Assembly (NCBI RefSeq): GCF_015706575.1
Contig: NW_024037047.1
Location: forward strand, 9,180,632 to 9,244,631
Reading direction: 5' to 3'
From: Patiria miniata
Taxonomy: Eukaryota > Echinodermata > Asteroidea > Valvatida > Asterinidae
Length of the DNA: 64,000 bases
A model generated the notes under the pieces. It saw only the letters and a list, made by a program, of their open reading frames with translations, made no database searches and was not told the DNA's origin. Positions within the stretch are counted from its first letter, which is position 1; every line of letters begins with the position of its first letter. Below, in pieces: positions 59,201-64,000 of the stretch. Position numbers and translations under genes: made by a program.

Positions 59201-62200
59201 TTATTTTCAATGTATGCAGGTTCAGAGGTTAAGATATCTTCAGTCGCAAGGAATCCGAGAAAACGGCAGGTAATTATTTGAATAATCAAATTATTTAATC
59301 ATGACAGAAATTGACACTTGGTAAATTTTTATACAAAAGCAAAAACCAGCTGAGTTACAAGCAATATGCATCACATGGCAACTTGGCTGGTAACCGTTTT
59401 TTTGCTAAGCAAATAATTCTCTTCTTAATAGCAAATTTACAAGCTTAGGCTGTGTCCTAATTACTTGGCTGCGGCTTTGACACATTGACACATGTGTAAT
59501 TTCAAGTCGTAGCCAAGTTAATCGGACACGGCCTTAGCTCCATGTTAGTAACTCCTGGAATGAAACAGACCCTGATGTGGCTGTTTCCATTTTACTTGGC
59601 TACGACTTGCAATTACACATGTGCCTATGGAAGCGGCTGCAGCCACATCCCATAAACACAACTAGCCGTTTTGTATATTGGCCGCAACATATTTGAAGAG
59701 AAAATGTTAATTTTTCTAATCCAAGGTCGCCCTCGAGGCCAAACACAGCCGAGAAAGACCCCAACAGCACGGCCAAGCTGAAAGCCTTGAATGCAACTAT
59801 CCTGAGACTGACGGAGAGCAACCAGCGGCTGCAGAGCGAGAACAAACTACTCAAGCAGGACCTGGAGAGGGCGCTAGACGAGGCCATGTCGGACCTGGGC
59901 GACACGCCTCGGGCCAAGAAGCGAAGGGATAGGAAGAGAGGTGGGGCAAACCAGAAATACAAACAATCTGTCTCTACTTTGTTTCTGGAGGTTGGAGGTT
60001 CAAATCCCGCTGCAGTCATTTTTTTTTACCTAATATTAATTAACATATCCCTAACTCCCCTAGGATATGTGAAAAACCAAATTAGAACTGGAGATTCTGT
60101 GAGGGTTCAAAGTTAACCTTTTGATTAAAAGTGACCCTATGGACTATTGCATCCTGTTTGATATAGATCTTGTAACTTAATGACCTAAATTTGTGTATTC
60201 AAGTTACTTAAAGATGTTTTTTCCAAACTTATTTTTTCAAATACAGACTATGAAGACATGAATAGGAAAGAGCTGCTGACTGCAGTATTGGACCTAGAAG
60301 ATGTAAGTTGCAATTGTTTTTTTGTTGCTTGGTCTATTTTTTTTATTCTTGATTGAAAGACGTTTTTTACGGTGTAAAAACTCACAAATCCAACTTTATA
60401 TTCTGTTGATATTTTTTTTTCTTTTTCGGCTACAATGCAGCAAGTCGCCAAACTGGAAGGCAAGACCACCTCTAACTCCTCGCGTCGCTCGGAAATGCCG
60501 GAGAAGATTGAGTTAAGCGGTACCTTGGCAGACCGGCTAGATCAGCTGGACAAACGAGAAACGGAGCTCTTGGGAGACAAGGTGAAGCTGGAGAAAGATT
60601 GCAACAGGCTGAAGGATGACAAGGCTAAACTCAGACAAAGGGTGGATGAGCTAGAGTGAGTTGTATCTTTATACAAAAGTCAGGAAGCATATCACAATTT
60701 TTAAATTTGCCATGAGATCAGTTTTATGCAGCAGGCCATAAAAAGCAATTCACGACCAGCACAATTTGGTCTCTAACATCACAGGTAGCCAGTTATACTG
60801 AAAAATTGTAGTAAAGTCTCTTGCCCAAGAACAAACTTGTCGCTACCCTCACAGGTACCAAGGTATACTACTGGGTAAATTAAGGAAAGACGAGATTGTT
60901 AAATTTACGGGCATTACATGGATGAGAGCGGCACAGGACAGGACCAATTGGCACCAGCTTTGGGAGGCCTTCGCCTCGCAGTGGGCAGATAACATCTGAG
61001 AATGATAATGATGATGATGAAATCAAGGAAATTGTAGTAACATGTCTTGCCACTCCTCTGCACATTTTTTTTCTCTTTCCAGAGACGAGATTCAAGTCCT
61101 TAAGAAGGAACTCTCTGAGTCTGCATCCAAAGACAAAGACCGACGACGTTCCTTGCAGCGACGTTCCAGTTCTGACTCCCTACACAGCTCTCGTTCCCAG
61201 AAACGCCAGCATCAGAAGCAGAGAGAAGAAGAGGAATGGATCAGGGAGCGAGACCGAAGGGTGGAAGAGTTCCGTAAAAACCGCTCGGCACGCAACATCC
61301 AGAAGAACTGGAAGGCCCATCAAAAGAGGGTTAGCATGGATTCCTTTCGGCTGAAGTTTCATTACTAGAAATCCAACATTGAGCCCAACATCATGGAGTT
61401 TTTCTTTGTAAATCTCACTGTACTTTTTATTTTTATTTCAGGCTGTGGATGAAGATGAAATGGATGATGTAAGTTGAAGCTTTAATCGCAGAAAGGTCAC
61501 TTTCTAACACTTTGTTTCTTTTTATTTAACTGCATTTCATATCAAAACATCTGAATAAAAATTTATTCAGTATTCAATAATGCATGAAAAAAAATCAAAT
61601 CAAATATTTAGCAGAATTTTTCAATCAAAGATTGTGTGACTAACTATTTTTTTTGGCTAATTTTCTCCCACCAGGCCGCCGTAATGATCCAATCAGCTGT
61701 GCGAGGCCACATGGGACGCAAGGAGCAGATGAGGCAGCAGGATACCAAGCGTCGCCGTAGCAACCGGAGCGTGTATAGCGACGACGAGGATGAGGATAGC
61801 GAGATGGATGATGCAGCGTTGACCATCCAATCAGCAGTGAGAGGTCACATGTCACGCAAGGACTACATGAAGAAAACGTTAGTAGAGTTTTAGTAATTTT
61901 AATCTGAAGGAATAACACAAAAGGAGCCAATTTGCTTGATTTACTACAAAGCAAACACTACAGTCACAAATTTGCATTTGGCGGTACATCATTGGAAAAG
62001 TTGACATCCATTGGTAGACGCTGCCATTTCTGTTTTCATTTGACTTGGGTCATCTGTTACCAGTCTGGGTCACATATGAAAGTTAGGGTATTTTTCCTTT
62101 AAATCCTGAAGTGATTTTTTATTTCTTTTGGCTTCCAGGAGTGACGATTCAGCGTCGGAGAGAGAAGAGCGTCGATCATCCAGGTCACGGTCAGGGTCAC

Positions 62201-63489
62201 GACACAGCAGATACAATGGCAATAGTAAGCTTACTAGATGACTAGATTACCAGATTGCTAATTAACTAGATTACTAGTTAACTAGATTACTGGAGTACTA
62301 GATTACTGGAGTACTAGATAACTAGATTACTAGATTACTAAATAACTAAATAAATAGATTACTCAATTGCAAGTCAACCACATTGCTAAGGGACTTCATT
62401 GCTAGTCAACTAGATAGCTACTTGTTATCCGAATGCTAGATTACAATATAGCTAAATTACCAGATTACTAGATTGCTTGTTTTCTTAGTTACTAGATTGC
62501 TAGATCGATAAATCCGTAAATTTACAAATTACTTGATTTTTAGGTCACAAAGTATGGACTTTAGCTCCAACAATTTCTAAACAAGTTTCAATTTCATTTT
62601 TTCCTCTCAGTTTCTTCAAGGGCAGTGTCAGAGATTGAGGAGGACATCGTGGATTCAGACGACGACAGCATTGTGATTGGAGGAAGCACAGCCAATCTGA
62701 GGATGTCGTCCAATCAGAGCTCTCGAACTACATCAGGTAATTGTTACAATAAATGTTTCTGAGGCACAAATCTTTTCCTGTTACGTCCTTCACAAAGAGA
62801 TCCTTGCTTTTTATATGGTCCTCTTCGTTATCAATAATCTATGATAAGTAATGTTTAATTTTATTTCTTTATTTTGTTCTCCACAGCTAGGAAAGATCGT
62901 GAGGTAAGATGGACCTTTCTTTTCTTAGAAACTCATAAAATTCATCATAAATCTCACTTATATTATCATGCCAGTGTTTATTTGTCACTCAATAGTTTGC
63001 TGTGAAAACTGGATATTTACTTCTCTTTATGGTTCAGGAAAATTAACATGCTGACCGTGTTCTTCATATCTTTTCATTTTCCCAGTAATTTTCAACTATT
63101 TTATCATATTTCATGAGCAGACTTTGAATAAATTTCACTGCTTAAAGCCATTGGTTTCTGGATGTGTTGTGCTCAAAACCTCACCCACCCGCCTTTTGTA
63201 AAATATTGAATCCGCCACTGGTAATTAAAAGCTGTGGTGTACTAACAACACCTGTAAATCTTTCTTTCACCTCATGACCATAACTAACCATCACTCGTCC
63301 TCACTCCTTACACCTCACATCATGTGTGCGTCACCCTCGGTCATCACTGGTCACCAGCCTGCCTCTAGGGGGCGCCCTCCGACAGGCAAGTCGCGCCTCT
63401 CACCACGCAAGGGCAGCGGGGACAGCGAAGAGGAAACGAGTAGCAGGAAGGGGCGCTCTAACAAGGCTAAGAAAGGCATTTTCTTCTGA
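56269..63489 (+). CDS. IQCE: IQ motif-containing protein E (IQCE), complete, 20 coding exons
   Basis: In vertebrates IQCE sits at the EvC zone of the primary cilium and, with EFCAB7, anchors EVC-EVC2 to promote Hedgehog signalling. Exons: 56269-56298, 56748-56895, 57165-57290, 57644-57787, 57961-58043, 58250-58363, 58546-58593, 58691-58761, 58967-59039, 59220-59269, 59726-59940, 60247-60302, 60441-60655, 61083-61329, 61442-61468, 61675-61877, 62139-62224, 62611-62736, 62887-62903, 63358-63489. They sum to 2,211 nt (736 aa; human about 695), in frame throughout. Key matches: KPKEDMYDDILELKK (human REKEDMYDEIIELKK), ERTIEQLLDP, and the KTTKIDEMRVGMEAFYQEV block in a coiled coil (about 165-480). 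IQ motifs: ARNIQKNWKAHQKR (about 527-540, degenerate), IQSAVRGHMGRK (about 554) and IQSAVRGHMSRK (about 600). The acidic DSDDDSIVIGGS near the end parallels human SDDSDDIVIAPS. Exons 15 (27 nt) and 19 (17 nt) are microexons. No canonical AATAAA is seen before the window ends. Confidence 0.94.
59975..60020 (+). repeat. tRNA-like remnant in IQCE intron 11
   Basis: GGTTGGAGGTTCAAATCCCG resembles a B box and follows directly on the exon 11 donor region. It explains why the exon appears to continue open here. Fragment of a SINE. Confidence 0.3.
62229..62560 (+). repeat. TAGATTACTAGATTAC tandem array in IQCE intron 17
   Basis: Many imperfect copies of an 8-18-bp unit (ACTAGATTACTAGATTAC and relatives), beginning within a few bases of the exon 17 donor (62225) and decaying rightwards. 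AT-rich and non-coding. Confidence 0.75.
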
Positions 63490-64000
63490 GTGGGCCATCG
63501 GGAAGTTTTAACCCTCTAAACACTAGTTCTGGGATTTCTCATTTAAGAAAATGTAAGGAATTTCATGGGACGTATCACAAATTGAAAAAATAAGGAAAGT
63601 ATAGACTTCTTAGGTGTTACTTTCTAGGGTTTGATGGAGGGGATAACAGTCCTCATAAAAGAAATCAAAATTTGTTGGATGAATTCAGCTCAAATCTGGA
63701 AACGTTTGGTTGAAATATTGTTTTGAAGTATCTGTAAATCTTGTTTTGCTGTGTACTGTAAATAGTCATGCCATGCCATCATGAACATACTCATCGCAGA
63801 ATTTCCAAATTTCATTCTATCCTGTTATTTATTTTTTGAGAACCGTGTGTGTGTGAAATAGTGGAGGGGGGATTTAATGAAGAACTCTTTATTGAAAAGT
63901 AAAAAAGGTACAAGTTACTCCAACAGTACCTGCCAGTCTTTTTTAACAGGTGCCATCCAGTTCACCAAACCTAACGTAGCACCTAAGATTTACACACAAA
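63490..64000 (+). other. IQCE 3' UTR and flank
   Basis: No open frame of interest. There is an AATAAG-like word near 63586 but no canonical AATAAA; the 3' UTR may extend beyond the window. Confidence 0.4.

Overview
Invertebrate nuclear DNA: AT-rich, with long protein genes cut into many short exons that have GT-AG introns, and many SINE-like and MITE-like repeats. The proteins are close to vertebrate ones, and INTS1 and IQCE lie near each other as they do on human 7p22.3. Together with tRNA-derived SINEs ending in ATT runs, this suggests a deuterostome invertebrate (echinoderm, cephalochordate or hemichordate). I cannot resolve the lineage by eye.

Layout. (1) 297-752, minus: first exon of an unrecognised membrane or secreted protein that runs off the left edge. 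(2) 0.9-10 kb: intergenic, with several foldback elements and a GACGTC-rich palindromic minisatellite (9.1-9.65 kb). (3) 11.9-35.8 kb, minus: complete INTS1 (Integrator subunit 1). I assembled it by hand as 47 coding exons, 6,609 nt, 2,202 aa, open in frame from ATG to stop. (4) 35.9-39.3 kb: INTS1 promoter and a TIR element. (5) 39.3-42.0 kb, plus: four-exon SLC16-like (monocarboxylate-transporter-type) gene. (6) 43.5-50.9 kb, minus: nine-coding-exon SLC43A3-like transporter, convergent with (5). (7) 51-56.2 kb: repeats, a G-tract, a probable 5' UTR exon of (6) and an unusual element built from TTCTTAAGAA-type palindromes. (8) 56.3-63.5 kb, plus: complete IQCE (20 coding exons, 736 aa), a ciliary IQ-motif coiled-coil protein.

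The genes do not form one pathway. INTS1 acts in nuclear RNA processing, IQCE in ciliary Hedgehog signalling, and the two transporters are MFS carriers.

The most striking pattern is in INTS1. Three introns (after exons 11, 21 and 41) carry tandem repeats whose unit includes the end of the upstream exon and its 5' splice site, giving ladders of decoy donors. A fourth tandem duplication (72 bp) covers the stop codon. A similar donor-bearing direct repeat flanks the palindromic element in the 5' region of IQCE.
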